From NCBI GenBank assembly GCA_013396995.1, contig VWZP01007456.1:872431-936430 (forward strand): a stretch of DNA of 64,000 nt. Reading direction: 5' to 3'. Shown one piece after another: positions 46,736 to 59,237 of the stretch; within the stretch, counting starts at the first letter, position 1; each line of letters begins with the position of its first letter. The notes below the pieces were generated by a model. That model did no database searches. It saw nothing but the letters and a program-made list of their open reading frames with translations, and had not been told where the DNA came from. The position numbers and the translations under genes were made by a program. This DNA comes from Dicaeum eximium. Lineage: Eukaryota > Chordata > Aves > Passeriformes > Dicaeidae.

Positions 46736-49700
46736 CCACAACTGAACAAAACAACTCATAATGCTTTTTTTCTTATCAACTAATTCAAAAGTTAACAATA
46801 ATTATTTCAGCCACCTTTCAATTACTGTTTCATTTATTTCAAGTGTTTGAGCTCAGACTGCTTTGCTGTAATTTATGGCCATCTGTCTCACACCTCTGTG
46901 CCTGGTTACTACATCCTTTTGAGTCTTTTCTAAGGCAGAGGGAGGACATCAGCCTTCCACCACTGCCAGCAAAAGAGTAGCTGCAGTACAGAGATTCAAT
47001 ACTCTGCTGGCAGTGCTACCAACATTACATAAACTGGTACCAAGTTTTAAACAAAATGGCACTGCAATGTGGCAGAGATGCTTATACCAGGATTCAGTTA
47101 AAACATAATTTGTAGGGGATGAAACAGTAATTTCATACAAAGCAGCTTCCAGACCTAGTTCACCACACAAACACATAAACCTTTGTCCCAGCAAACGAGG
47201 CACAGGCCCTGACCTTACCACCCCCTGGCAGTAATGACAATGCCAGAAAAAAGAGAAGAATCAACTGTTTTGTCTTTGCACAAGACCTCCATTCTACATG
47301 ATCATTTGTCGCATACAAGGCAGAAAAGTAAGAGGTGACAACACCAGCACTACCTCTGCTTATGCAGCCCTGTCAAAATTAGCAGTTCTTCAACATACCT
47401 AACACACATTGAAACAGAAAACACAACAGACCAACTTCAGACACTTGGTTACACTATTTGTGCACCCCTGGGAAACTCATCTGGACAACAAATAACCTAC
47501 TTCATTTAATCATTATTAGTTTCAGTACTTCCCACAGGAAGGAGCTCAAACCCTTGTGAAAACTGACTCCTGCATTTAGCTCCCCCTCTTGTCCAACACT
47601 CTAAAGCTACCACAGAAGCCCAGGATCAACAAAGACAGAGGCTCGCTAGCAGCAGTGGTGAGTGCTACACACAGGTGGGCCTTCCAGGACACCCCCCAAA
47701 AAGCCACTCCACAGGAACCAGAGTAGCAGGCAAGGCAGTGAACTATTGCCTTCACAGCAATGTGGCTAAAAAGACAAGCTACAGAATTTCAATCCCACCT
47801 GCAAACTTGGAAAGCAGGGCATTTCAGCATTATAGCCAATATTTATTAGGGTTGCTCCATAACTGCATAGCTCTCATTCCATCTTTTGCTACAGACTGAA
47901 ACAAGTGTTTGCTCCAGCAAGTAAATTCGCACATAAAAACCAGGAGACTCCCAAAAGAAAATTATCTGTGAAGACGATTCTTATAATTCTGACAGACCCA
48001 TCAGCATCCCCAGTGCTGCCTGGATCGAGGCACCTGCTCTTCACTCCAGCACTGACTCTTCACCCAAGACAGCCTCTTGCCATTTACCAGTCGAACCTAG
48101 AGCAGAGCAGTAACACCGCCCATGGGACCAGGTACACCTCTTCACTAGCAGCAGTACACAGAATGGAGCCAGGGAGAAGTTTCAAAATAAAAAGGACACC
48201 GCTACATTTTTAATAGTTTATTAACACTTCAACCTTTAATAACTTTGAAGAAGGCCTGAAAGATAAGTTTTGCTTACTGACTTTGTCTTTTCCCCTTTGG
48301 CAAAATGTCACCTTTCAACTCGTCCCTCCACCCTCCCTCCTCCCAGGAGGATAATGAAGTTCCAAGCTAATGTTTGCTTCTTTTAAGTAAGTTGGCTTCA
48401 AACATAGCAGCAGAAACATGCAAGCCTGGGCAATAGTGTTTGTCAACAGCTTTTAGAGAATGAGTAGAAACACACAAATAACTTGTGCATTGATACAAAT
48501 AACTTTTTCTTAAATGAACTTTATATATATTTTTTTTTAAGTGGGTTAAATTTGGTGCCCAGAATTACTACAGAAGCTGTATCTTCTAGTTAGCTATGTT
48601 TATTTTTTCCCCCTGAACCATACTACTCTTTTTTTTAAAGTGCTATATTCATAAAAATTTTAAAATAACTACTTTGATACTTGTATCATCTTGCCCTTTT
48701 GAGAAATCAGAAGAGCAACCTGCAACATGTATTTAACTGAAGTTATGCATTTACCCTCACAAGACTTTATGGGCATCACTGTCTGCTCATCTCACCAGGA
48801 GCAGGTAGAGAGACTGTATTTCCCTGTGCTTACATACATGAGTAAGCAGGCAGACAAAGCAAGCAGTTCTAACCATTTCAGGAACAAAGACAAGCAATTT
48901 AATCCATATTACATAATTCACTGAATACAGCTGATCTCATCCAAAGTGACTCCTGAGAGCAAAATAGTTTTAGCATTACATTTTATATACAGCTATGAAG
49001 GGATTACGGGAAACCAAGACAGTCTCCTTAGAGCATTACTGAGAACTCTAGTTACAAGAGTGCTGTACACTTGAAAACATGACTTAAACCATGACCAAAG
49101 TTTTACCATCAACTGTTTTCTTATTTATGAAAAAAAGGTATTTCATTCTGATTTTATCATTACTTTTACCATATTTCTGCTGCCAGATATCGAAACCTGA
49201 GTCAGCTGCATTGAGCAATGACTGTTTTCCTGGTTTCAAGTCCTCTAAGTGCTAGCACCTCTGAAAACCTCCGTACACCGTGCTGTAAACATTTTAAGAT
49301 CTTCCAGAGGGTTTTGTTTGGTTTTTCTCCCTTCAAAGCAGGAATGACTGCTCTATCTGAAGCAAACTACAACCTGCACAATATTGCTTTCGTTATTTTC
49401 CACGTAATCAGTTTGAACAGGCTATGAAAGTCTGATGTGGAAATGTTCTGTTAGAGAAAAAAAATCAGAAGAAATACACCATTCTGAACCAGCGGAACCA
49501 AAATAATCAAAACCTTAATACAGTTTTTTCCAGTCACTGGGATGGAAGGAGACTTGAATGCAGACACTGGAACAAGTAATTGGAAACATCAGTGCTTGCA
49601 TGCTTAAGTGAAAAGATAAGCAGTATTTGCATTTTCTCCATCATCTTCCTTGTACATGTGCAAGATTTTATAAAAAAAAGTTTATCACAGAGAGCTATGA

Positions 49701-50139
49701 CAGAACAAGATGTAATTTTTTTTAAAAAAAAAGCACTAGAAATCCAAGGCAACCAAGATAACGTACATCTTTCCCAGAACATTTTTCTCAGCTACATAAG
49801 GTGTGCATATACCAAGGTCTAACACACTTAGCTGCACCACATCAAGTCAAGCTGTCCAAGAGCATACACAATTTTGCTTACAGGAGTATACCTCTTCCAC
49901 AATTTTTCAGGTTTACAAGTAATTCCCTGTATTGGATTATGCTCACTCAGAAGTACAGATAATATTTTGTTTCAATACTACTGTTTGTTTTTATGACATA
50001 CTCAGAGATGAGGCAAGACATAAGATTAAGTGCAGGGAAGCATTTCAGACCCCAAATATGCGTTTTTTAAAACTTAGCTATACATGGTTAAAACAGGTAG
50101 ATCTGCCAGGAGTTGCATAAAATCATTTTTATTTCCCAG

Positions 50140-50177
50140 AGGTGAGCAACTGAGCAAAAGGTGAGCAACTCAGCAAA
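50140..50177. repeat. 19-bp tandem duplication
   Basis: The unit AGGTGAGCAACTGAGCAAA is present twice in tandem with a single mismatch (G to C at position 13 of the second copy). It lies in the probable VAPA 3' flank or UTR. Confidence 0.9.
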
Positions 50178-51059
50178 TATCAACTCTTCTGCATCATGGA
50201 ATTCATGACGGGTGTCTGAATGATTCAATTTGCATTTTTTAATATCTGCTAAGACAGAATTATAAACTGAGTAAGTTAATATACGTGAATTAAGTACCCT
50301 TAAGAAATCAAAGAATAATGTTGACTCCTGGAAGGCATCCAGAAGATCCAAAAATGGAACAGAAGGTTGATTATTACACTCCTGCACAATCCAAGCAAAT
50401 TGTTAATATATTGAAAACATTCATGTCTGGCATTTGCACCTGCTGGATATCCAAATTATTCTGTCCCAAAACAAGTTTGATAACTATCTTCTTTGTAGCT
50501 GAAAGCAGCCAGAAAACAGTTCATTTTTTTAAACAAATGGAATGGAAACCTTTTTTTTTTTCTTTCCCAAGCTTCAATTACAACAGTCAAAGCCAGAGAC
50601 TTAAGCAAATAAACTTCAAAATAGCCATTTGTTACAAGTAGCAAATTACCATGAACAATGAACTTGTTAAGAATCCCCTCTAAAAGCACGACACACACAA
50701 ACAGGCTACCCAGCAGAAAAATCTGTTAACGATTTTATTTCTTTTGTCATGTTAAATATTATGGGACAGGACTGTTAAGGATGAAGAACTCTCAACAATG
50801 CCTCACAAGGAATAAGAAAGAAATTCTGCCATGATATTAGCAAAGTAAGGTAAGGAGAAAATTTACACAGTAAGAGGCACCATTTCCCCCAGAATACCTC
50901 TTGTCATATTCCTGAATGAGTGGGATTAGCAATCTAATAAATCATTTGTCAAGAGGTAACAGCAACAGATAAAATTTTAAAGGATTATTAAAATAACATT
51001 TACAAGACTCTGAACAATTTTTGAATTCTTATTAAAACCACAGAAAGAAAGAACAATTC

Positions 51060-51065
51060 TTTATT
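51060..51065 (-). terminator. VAPA: Candidate proximal poly(A) signal of VAPA
   Basis: AATAAA on the - strand lies about 300 bases after the VAPA stop, in the context CATAAATAAAGAATTG. It is the first canonical signal downstream of the coding region. Use at this site would give a short 3' UTR; other AATAAA hexamers lie further down. Confidence 0.45.
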
Positions 51066-51365
51066 TATGAATTTTCATAAATGACTGACTGTGCAACTGA
51101 TACCTGCTATTGATGACTGAATGTACAATTTCGTCCAGCAGCTGAACAGTTTGTCTTTTCAGATTGTGTTTTCTAACCGTGCGAGATCATTAAAGGCAAA
51201 GCCTGTTATGATGCTGTACACAAGAATGGCCACTTGGGCCATACTACCCATGATGTGGTAGGTAAACAAACCTTTTTCTGGCCAAGAGAAAACAAAAACA
51301 AAAAAACCAAACAAAAAAAAATAAAGGAAGCTGCAGTTTTTGCATGCTTCTCTCACTCATTCTTT

Positions 51366-51524
51366 CTACAAGATGAACTTCCCTAGAAAGAATCCAATGA
51401 AAATGGCTGCAATTACAACAAGAAGTGAAGGAAGAGAATTAGAGCCATTATCTCTGAGGGCCAAAGCTGTGGGTGATCCAGATTTATCAGAGTGCGCTAC
51501 CTTTCTGAGCCTCAAGCCTTCATC
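51366..51524 (-). CDS. VAPA: VAPA last coding exon (transmembrane tail)
   Basis: This 159-nt segment encodes 52 residues from [14 protein letters not shown] to GFFLGKFIL, then TAG at 51368-51366. The acceptor reads CCCCTCAG. It holds the end of the coiled coil, a short variable linker ([16 protein letters not shown]) and the tail anchor. Confidence 0.97.
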   Translation of the reverse strand, partial: DEGLRLRKVAHSDKSGSPTALALRDNGSNSLPSLLVVIAAIFIGFFLGKFIL

Positions 51525-54500
51525 CTGAGGGGAGGAAAAAACACAGATGGAAAAAACCATAAATACATCACTAGGACAGTAAAAACGGAACCCAAAAGGC
51601 CATTAATTACTGGTGAATATTTAAATAAAGTTTTTTAAAAGCCCTCAACACATACAACATTACATCACACCAAAATCTAAAACATGAACATAGAAAACCG
51701 TATTTTAAATAAGGGCCATAATTCACTAGTCTCTCTGCTTAAAAAAAATATACCAAAAATCTTCCTTGGCCCAATGAAGCATTCTGCTCTTACTTAATAT
51801 GCGTCAAAATTAAGTAACATTCCTTATTGTTAAGGAGAAACATCTGCTTTGTTTACTGTCAATGTCATCAGAATAACAGGTGTGGAGGTATCATACTATT
51901 TCAAAGTTCTTTAAAAGGCTACCATGGCCAATGAAATTGTCACAACTGTTCCAAAAGCAATAGAAAAGACACAAGAAGTCACATATTGACTAGTTACCAG
52001 TCACTGAAATGACACCTTTACATAAAGGTACAAGAAAGTAGAGTTTGCTTACCTCCTCTGGCCAAACAATTGCTCTTGTTCATTAGCTGTTTGTAATACA
52101 CAATGTTACTGCTCTAGAGCTCACTGATTACTAATGAAAAATAAAGCACTTTTAAAAAGCTACTAATTCAGTAGCTTCGACTTAGACTTAAAGTAACTAA
52201 GATCATCTTAAACAGGATCACTTCATTTAAGAAGAAGAAAATTATACAGCTTCAATGTCCTATCCATGACAATCACAAAGTCTCAATCACTGACAGGTTC
52301 AAAATATACATTATATACAGGATGGTAAAGTCATATTATGAATCAATCTCGACATTCTGTCTCAGACAAGCTTTATCTACTTGCTGGAATATACATCTTT
52401 TGGCCTAATTACAAACCAGACTTTCAATCAAGAAAAGTGAAGCCACTTCAGTATAAACATGGATGGAGAACTTACTCTCAGGTGCCGATTTTCATCTGTC
52501 AGCTTCATAATCTCTGCTTGAAGTCTTTTGCACTCCTCCATGAGCTTCCTTGTTTCAGTATCATTAAGTGAAACACTATGTGGTTTTGGCATCGGTCCAT
52601 CCTGCTTAGATGTATTCAGTACTGGGGCGGATTTGCTTGCATCTATATCATTCTACAAACATCAAGAATGATTTGAGAGTTTACTTACCAGAGAAAAATC
52701 ATCCACAGCCTAAAAGTGAAACAATTAAGCTACTATTATAGTTCAATGAGGTTTATATTTACAGTAAGCTGAACAGACACACTGACAGTTCAATTCTGAT
52801 TAGCTCAAGTATTAAAAAAGCAAGAGAAGATTGCACTGTTTACCTGGTTCTACACTCTACTGAGACAAACTAATACTTTAGCTGCTTAACACTGACCCAG
52901 GAGGCATCCAAAAGAGGGCATAAAATACACCAAAGAGCATTTGAACTTGAGGGGGAAAAATAAAAGCAAGAAAGTAATCCTGCAATAGTAAGAAACAAAC
53001 AAAATAATATCAGAACGGGTCATGCCACAAACTCCTATGAAGTATGGTGACACAAATGTTTTGTGCTTATAATACCTTTTAGTGAAGGAAAATAAAGTGC
53101 TGCACAAACATGAAAATTTAGTCTCACAGGATCTGAAATACACATTACTAATTTTGAAAAGTCACAAAAAGCTGTGAAAAGAACAATATTAAAATTAACA
53201 ATCTAATTCCCAGCTCTGCTCAAAATCACACAGCCCCACTCAAAAATCACACAATCACAGAATAGTTTAGGTATGAACTCAAAGAAGATCTAGTTCCAAC
53301 CTTCTCCCCCCTCGCCCCCACTGTGGGCAGGGACAATTTTCACCAGATCAGATTGCTCAAAGCCTGATCCAACACAGCCTTCAACATCTTCAGGGATGGG
53401 GTGTCCACAATTTCTCTGGGCAACCTGTTCCAGTGCCTCACTACCTCCTGAGTAAACAATTTCCTCCAAACATCTAACCCGAATCTTTCCTCTTTTAGTT
53501 GAAAATCATTTCCCCTTGTGCCATCAGTACCTGCCTATGCTAAAAGCTGCTGCAATGAGATGCCCTTGATTTTTTTACACATGAGGATGGAGAGCTCTTG
53601 CACTCTAAGAAAAATGGCCTTAAAGAGCTGGTCCTAGAAGAGCCTAAAGCCCCTCAAGAGTGGCTGTGAAGAGCTGACTTTTTAATTAAAGAGTAAACTC
53701 CTCTGTCCCTAGAGACAGTTTCTTAGGAGAAAGTACAAAAGGAGGTAGTTTTGTATAACCCATTACATTTCTCTCACTACTTTACACACTTCATAAAATT
53801 AAAGCCAGAAAGCAGATAACTAAGTGCCTTGATAATAAAGCTCAACCTTTACCTTTTTACTGTTTATCACACACTCAGGAAGCTTACACCTTCATCTCAT
53901 AAATTACCCTTTACCAACAAGAAAAAGCAATAACCAACCCAAAAAACCCAGACCACAAAGCAATCCCTACATCCCCTTCCCCCCAAGATTAAACTGAGAT
54001 TGCATGTGAAAACTATAAAGTATAAAAATATCAAAAAGATAGCTTTTTTGGCAGTGCTCTTCATTGCTGGAGTTCTTTAAGATGTGGTTGGACAGAGTGT
54101 TCACTTTCAGACAAGATCTTGCACCAGGATAGTATTTCAAGGTCCTTTTAAACCTGGGCTGTTCCATGATTCTATGAATCCTTAACAAGTTATATACTGA
54201 AGACCCCTCCTGTCTAATTTAGTACAAATTAGATTGATTAATTTAATCATTAAATCAAGTAGGTTTAAAAACGCCTGAAATTTCTGTAAGATCGTACCAG
54301 TCAGTGTATGACAGTTTCTTATTCCTTACTTACCAGTTTATCATTTTCGTTGGGCATTTCAAATACACATCTCAATTTGGAGTCCATTAACTCATCAGGT
54401 TTCGCTTCTTTCCACTAAGAAAACAATTAATACAGTTATTTAACATGCTGGACTCATGCAAACATCTCAACAGTTCAGGAATTTGCTCTTAGCACTGACT

Positions 54501-57500
54501 TCCTATACAGCTGAATGCCATGCTTACCCTCCCTGCAATTTTCAGACTTGGTTATGAACAATGCTTTTTGTTCACACTCACTGCTGTGAACTAAGAAAAA
54601 CTAGAAATGGTTATTCAAATCTGGAAATGAAAAAGAGTAAAATGAATGCAAGGATGGATCCATCAGAGGTTTGTATGAAACAAGGAGGGGACAATACAGT
54701 GGTTTCTTAACACCCAATGAGAAACAAGTAGCATCTGAGTCAGTTTGAGAAGAAACTTCTAGCCCTGTTATATGCCTCAGTAAATGTACTTCTTGTATCC
54801 CACCTTGGAAGCACTTTTAAATAAAAGACTGAAAGACACATTTTAGTGATTTTACATGTGTTCTAGAGTAAATTTCTTTAGTTCTTCAAATTTTAGACTT
54901 TTAACCACTTTCTCCTTTTACTGCATATCGTGACAATTTGGACCTAGAGAATTTTTCAAAGCTGTTTATAAAAAACATTTGAATTCTAATGGTTCTCAGT
55001 ATATTTAAATAACTGAACTATGCTGGAATCTCTCTACTCAACTAACAATTAACTTTCAAAGCATGCACTTCATGTAGTTGCCTTAAGTTCTTAGAGACTG
55101 GTCTGAAGTCTGCAGCAATTTTTCTAATAGGTCCTCTGCTATTACCTTATAGGTGTTACAGATTCAAATACTCAGGTTTTTCATAATATCCTTATATTTT
55201 TTTCAGCGGCATTAGTTATACAGTAACTTTTAACTACAACTAGCAATTTTCTGCAAGATCTGTTTCTCAGTGTTATATACCTGAACTCACTAAGAAAGCA
55301 GTTATTTGAAAGCTATTTCTGAAGTTGGTTTTTATATCCTCACCAAATTCATTTACCAAACATAACCAAGAGCTACTAGACCGTATGAAGAAAAACAAAT
55401 CAGTTCAAAAAGGCACACAGATGTAAACTTTCATGTCTCCAAAGCTCCACAAAATCTAGGTTTTCCACTGCTTCCAGTGAAGAGTGATGCCACAGTAGTC
55501 TTTGCCTTCATATAAGGGGACAGAGCCCAAACCTGAAAAGGTCTTTTAGATTTCAGCAATTTATAAAATCTCCTCTTTATCCTTTGTTTCCCCTCTCCTT
55601 CTCTGCCTTAAGTGAACATCAAATGTACCTGTGTGAACCCAGGCATTACTTAAAATAGTTTGTAGAGTTAGCAATGTTGACCTCCACCTTAGAACATACT
55701 TATGTGTATACCACATACACCCTAAAAGGCACATTCTGACAACTGAGGGCTTCATTCCCATTGCTGCCAGCCAGTAAAATCAGAAACAGGCACCTTACGT
55801 CTGAACTAACAAGCACAAACCTACACATCTTCTTTCTGAATCTTGCATCAGACCAACCCAGCCTAAGAACTAAAGCTACAACATGTTCTATTAAAACAGA
55901 AAATAAATCTATCACTTGTGCTGTGTTTAGCCAGCAATTGGTATGTTATAGGGAGACACATCAATCTTGAAAACTTTTTAATTCATTATAGTCCCATTCA
56001 ACATTTCACTTAAACACTTTTTACATTTACATACAGCTTCAGGCTTGTTGTTTGAATATACTCTTGATTCACTAAAATTCAATCTGTTTATCCCTTTCAA
56101 ATTAGCCGCATATAAATGTATATAATATCCCCATATTTTAACACTGAACTGACCTTACCTTAGACTCACTACTATTTCCATTCAATAACCTCTACGTTGA
56201 TCACTACAGGCAAGTTCTAAGAACTGACCTAGTATTTCGTATTAAAAACTCTGAATTAAGTTTGAAGTCACACTTGTTCAGAGAAAATCCAATTCTTCTT
56301 CACAAATAAATCCAAAAACGTGAATCATTTATAGTTAAGCCAAATTTTTAAGGAAAAAAAATACAACAGCCATTTTATTCCAACTTTACTTACCACTGCC
56401 TCCATATCTGTGATATTTGGTGGTGCATAGGTTGTTTGTACCATAAACTTGTGTTTACTCTTCTCATTTGGGTCATAGTCAAAAGGCTGCAGCATTACTG
56501 TTCCAAAAGAAAAAACAGAACTGTGATTCTTCAGCTAATCACTACAGCAAGCATGCTATCCATTTTAGATTTATTCCTAATTAAACAGACATTGAAAGTT
56601 AAAATGCAAAGGCGTTGTAGAAAAAGGGACTGTGAGGTCTGACTCTGGTGGGGCTGACATCATTATTTCTGTAATTCTACAGGCAAAGACATATCATATA
56701 CAAATATGAACAAACAGATCCTGTAGAAGAGACCAAAAAAAATTACATCTAAATATGTGTGTGTGGGGGTAGACTTGCAACTTGATCTACCAGAGGATGA
56801 GGACTCAGTGAACTGGAGAGATAAATTATTTCACAGTGTAGGTACACTTGTCTTCCACAGAATGGAAATTTCAGTTCAGTATATCTTTATATATAATTAA
56901 GAGAAGCAGAAGCAGTTTCAAAAAATGTAAGAAAAATTACATGGAGTCCTATAACAGTTATCTGTATATGTACCTATTTTATAGCAATGAAAAAGCTAAG
57001 GCAGAGATACTGATATAGCTAGAAAAATACAAAAGCAGAAGGAAAAACATTAACAAGTAACAGTAACAAGCTGTGAAGGAACAAGAGTAACACACTATAT
57101 TATGAAAAAAACCCAACAACAAGCACTTGCTGTTAACAAGTTAACAATAAACAATACATGACAGGATAATAAATAATAAATTTAGGGTATCAAGGTAAAG
57201 AAAAACAGCACTTATGGAGTTTGTAGTTTTGGGGGAAAAAAGAAAAAACATGGCTGAAGAAGGTTACTTAGTGATTCACAATTGAAAAGTAATAAATGAT
57301 TAAAAAATGTCAGTGGACTTCCTTAAAATTACTGTCAAATCACATCTCCAACAATGAATTTAAAAACTGGCTTGGCTTTGAATCAGCACGATGCATTAAA
57401 CAGGTTGAAGACAGCTAACATTACCTCAACATTCAGTTTTGAACATAAGAGCTTCAGCCCACAGTATCCTATAGTTATTTCTCTCTGCACAACAATGTGA

Positions 57501-59237
57501 GAGAAATCTATTTTTAATTATATGAAAGGTGACTCAGCATTGAAAACATTCAGTTGAGAGACTGATGAGATAAAGTGGGTCACTAGAAAAATGATCTGCG
57601 TGCTTATCTTAGCAAACGACCCAAAAGAAATTTTATGCCTAAAAACAAAAATATGAAGCTGACACTTTGGGAAGAGAACTTAGTTCTGAAAAGCACTGTG
57701 GAATCACTGTAACTAAACAATGGCACTTGAAAACATACTGAGGTTACTGTAGCTGAATAACTGCATGAGAATCCAGTAACACAGAAATAGGCACATCAAA
57801 GACTTCCTGCTATGCCAACTGAAGACTCAAGCAGTGTGACACTGTTTCCCTTTATTGGAGATCCTGAAGCCACAATGTCGTTTACAGCTCCACTACTGAC
57901 TCATTTAAAAAACCCAAAATATTAAAAACTTTAAAAGGATGATTTGTAACTATAAAAATACACAGGATGTAATTCCTCCATCCATTAAATTCCCTGAAGA
58001 GAAATGCCAGCAAGATCTTGACTGCAATATTGAACTACCCATTGGAAAAATCCCAGATACTAGATCAAACACACAGGTAAGGCAAAATGGCTGTAAGTTG
58101 TAGTTGAAGATGAAAATAAAGAGGTTTTTGACTACTTGACTCTTAAATCAATTCTCAGTAAAATGATTTTTCATCCCCAAGTCAATGAATAATACCACAT
58201 GAGTCCAGATGCTGGACTGCCCATGGTAAGCAGTAATGAAGTTTTAAAGGGTCCTATTCTACAGATCATATTAGATTAGAAAACTCCTACAAGGAAAATT
58301 ACTCTAAGGTTTCAATCAAACATAAACTTTTCTTGCGTTCTTCTTTGCATCATTTGGATGTATCACCTGAAGATAGTTCTCCAGCTTCTTTTAAACTTCC
58401 CAAAGGATGTAAAAATGTGAATCTGAAAAGCTCTGAGGATTCCTCTCTTTTGCTTTGCTACAGAGGTCTCCAAGGATTCTAAAATAATCAGTTTTCTAGA
58501 CCTGGGAGATCTAGGAGTTCACACCTGTATTGACTGTGATCTCTACAACCTGAATTCCCCTTATTCCAGAGATTCTACCACAAAATGGTCAGGAGAATGA
58601 CCTACAAAAATAATTTACCAAATCTGCGGACTAGTATCTAGTCTTCCCATTTTCTTGAGAAAAACAACTAGATACAACTGTAAAATAATTTTTTCTTAAA
58701 TGCAATAATGAACTATGAAATGTTACACTTTAAGCACATCAGAGCAGCCAAGAAATCTTCTTCAGGATACAAACATGAATATAGTAGTCTGAGGCAAAGG
58801 TACTGTTAATGCCACTGCCCATTTTCAACTTGCTTTTCCTCCTTTTGGAGAGCCACAAATAAACATGGCAAAGGCAAGTATTCCTATATGGAGGATTTTT
58901 TCATGTATCATTGCAGCTCTATATCAAGTTGGCATCACACTAATGAGAGGAATCCTTTTTAGTTAAAAATAAAAAAGCTTTAAAAAGCTGACATACTTCA
59001 AACAGGCTTTAGGATCAAGCATTAAGGAACTGCATCAAAAGCCTTAAAAACACTTAACCTACAACTATCTATATTTGTTTTTACCTGAAACAATTACAGA
59101 TGATCCTGGGTCAATAATCCCACTGTTTGGCCTCACACAGTATCGACGAGGTGCTGTGGTCTTCACTTTGAAGCATACTTTTCTATCTGATGGATTTCGT
59201 AGTTTAAGATTTGTAGTGACTACATCTGTAAAGGGAC
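51366..59237 (-). CDS. VAPA: VAPA, VAMP-associated protein A (3' part: exons 2-6)
   Basis: The joined - strand exons 59237-59085, 56497-56394, 54414-54334, 52652-52476 and 51524-51366 encode the last ~224 residues of a ~250-residue protein. VAPA is a tail-anchored ER membrane protein that recruits lipid-transfer proteins (OSBP/ORP, CERT) carrying FFAT motifs to membrane contact sites. Visible parts in order: the MSP domain (exons 2-4) with [21 protein letters not shown] and the FFAT-contacting HKFMVQ strand, a linker, a coiled coil ([17 protein letters not shown]), and a C-terminal transmembrane helix ([19 protein letters not shown]) with a GxxxG motif. The TM and MSP sequences fit VAPA better than VAPB. 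Exon 1 (N-terminal ~26 residues) is outside the window. All visible splice sites are GT-AG and the phases agree. Confidence 0.97.
51525..52475 (-). other. VAPA intron 5
   Basis: A 951-base phase-0 intron, GTAAGT to CTCAG on the - strand. No repeat or exon was recognised. Confidence 0.88.
52476..52652 (-). CDS. VAPA: VAPA exon 5 (linker and coiled coil)
   Basis: This 177-nt phase-0 exon encodes 59 residues beginning [16 protein letters not shown] and ending DENRHLR. It includes the conserved [17 protein letters not shown] stretch and most of the coiled coil. It is one codon longer than the human exon as I recall it. Confidence 0.96.
53258..53645 (-). mobile_element. CR1 LINE 3' fragment, reverse orientation
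   Basis: The + strand begins AATCACAGAATAGTTTAGG and then shows reverse-complemented CR1 blocks: ATCTAGTTCCAACC, GCAGGGACAATTTTCACCAG, CAGGGATGGGGTGTCCACAA, CTGGGCAACCTGTTCCAGTG, CCTCACTACCTCCTGAGTAA and TTTCCCCTTGTGCCATCAG. It lies in the same transcriptional direction as VAPA. The right end is less certain. Confidence 0.93.
54058..54178 (+). mobile_element. Short CR1 LINE 3' fragment
   Basis: The blocks GGAGTTCTTTAAGATGTGG, CAAGGTCCTTTTAAACCTGG and the end CATGATTCTATGAATCC match the CR1 3' terminus. It is antisense to VAPA. Confidence 0.85.
54334..54414 (-). CDS. VAPA: VAPA exon 4 (end of MSP region)
   Basis: This 81-nt phase-0 exon encodes the 27 residues [20 protein letters not shown] plus PNENDKL. 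It has a TTCTTAG acceptor and GTAAG donor. The skipping or inclusion of an 81-nt exon would keep the frame. Confidence 0.96.
54415..56393 (-). other. VAPA intron 3
   Basis: A 1.98-kb phase-0 intron of AT-rich sequence. No repeat, exon or RNA gene was recognised. Confidence 0.85.
56394..56497 (-). CDS. VAPA: VAPA exon 3 (FFAT-binding part of MSP domain)
   Basis: This 104-nt exon starts in phase 1 and ends in phase 0. It encodes [20 protein letters not shown] and then [14 protein letters not shown]. The K and M of KFM correspond to the two residues whose mutation abolishes FFAT binding in the family (K94/M96 in human VAPA numbering, from memory). Both are kept. Confidence 0.97.
56498..59084 (-). 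other. VAPA intron 2
   Basis: A 2.59-kb phase-1 intron, GTAAAA to TTTGGAACAG on the - strand. A short GT/G-rich run occurs near 56757. No transposon or exon was recognised. Confidence 0.85.
59085..59237 (-). CDS. VAPA: VAPA exon 2 (start of MSP domain)
   Basis: This 153-nt exon runs from acceptor TTTTCTTCAG to donor GTAAAA. It encodes [40 protein letters not shown] and [10 protein letters not shown], the core beta-strands of the MSP domain. This is the most 5' VAPA exon in the window. Confidence 0.97.

Larger units (their letters stand above)
45888..51365 (-). other. VAPA: VAPA 3' UTR and flank; no other gene seen
   Basis: This is AT-rich non-coding sequence. The part nearest VAPA (about 51000-51365) is the 3' UTR. 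Possible - strand poly(A) signals (AATAAA) lie at 51060-51065, 50734-50739, 50128-50133 and 48217-48222. VAPA transcripts in other vertebrates have long 3' UTRs as I recall, so several may be used. Also present are an A/C-rich simple repeat at 46683-46735 and a 19-bp tandem duplication at 50140-50177. Confidence 0.5.
52653..54333 (-). other. VAPA intron 4 with two CR1 pieces
   Basis: A 1.68-kb phase-0 intron. It contains one CR1 copy in each orientation (53258-53645 and 54058-54178). The human long VAPA isoform has an extra 45-residue exon at this place; I do not see an equivalent here. Confidence 0.85.

Noticed and set aside
51159..51356. 65-codon hydrophobic frame 10 bases after the VAPA stop on the same strand
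   Set aside because: It lies in the VAPA 3' UTR, its hydrophobicity comes from a poly(U)-rich tract, and no second gene is expected there.
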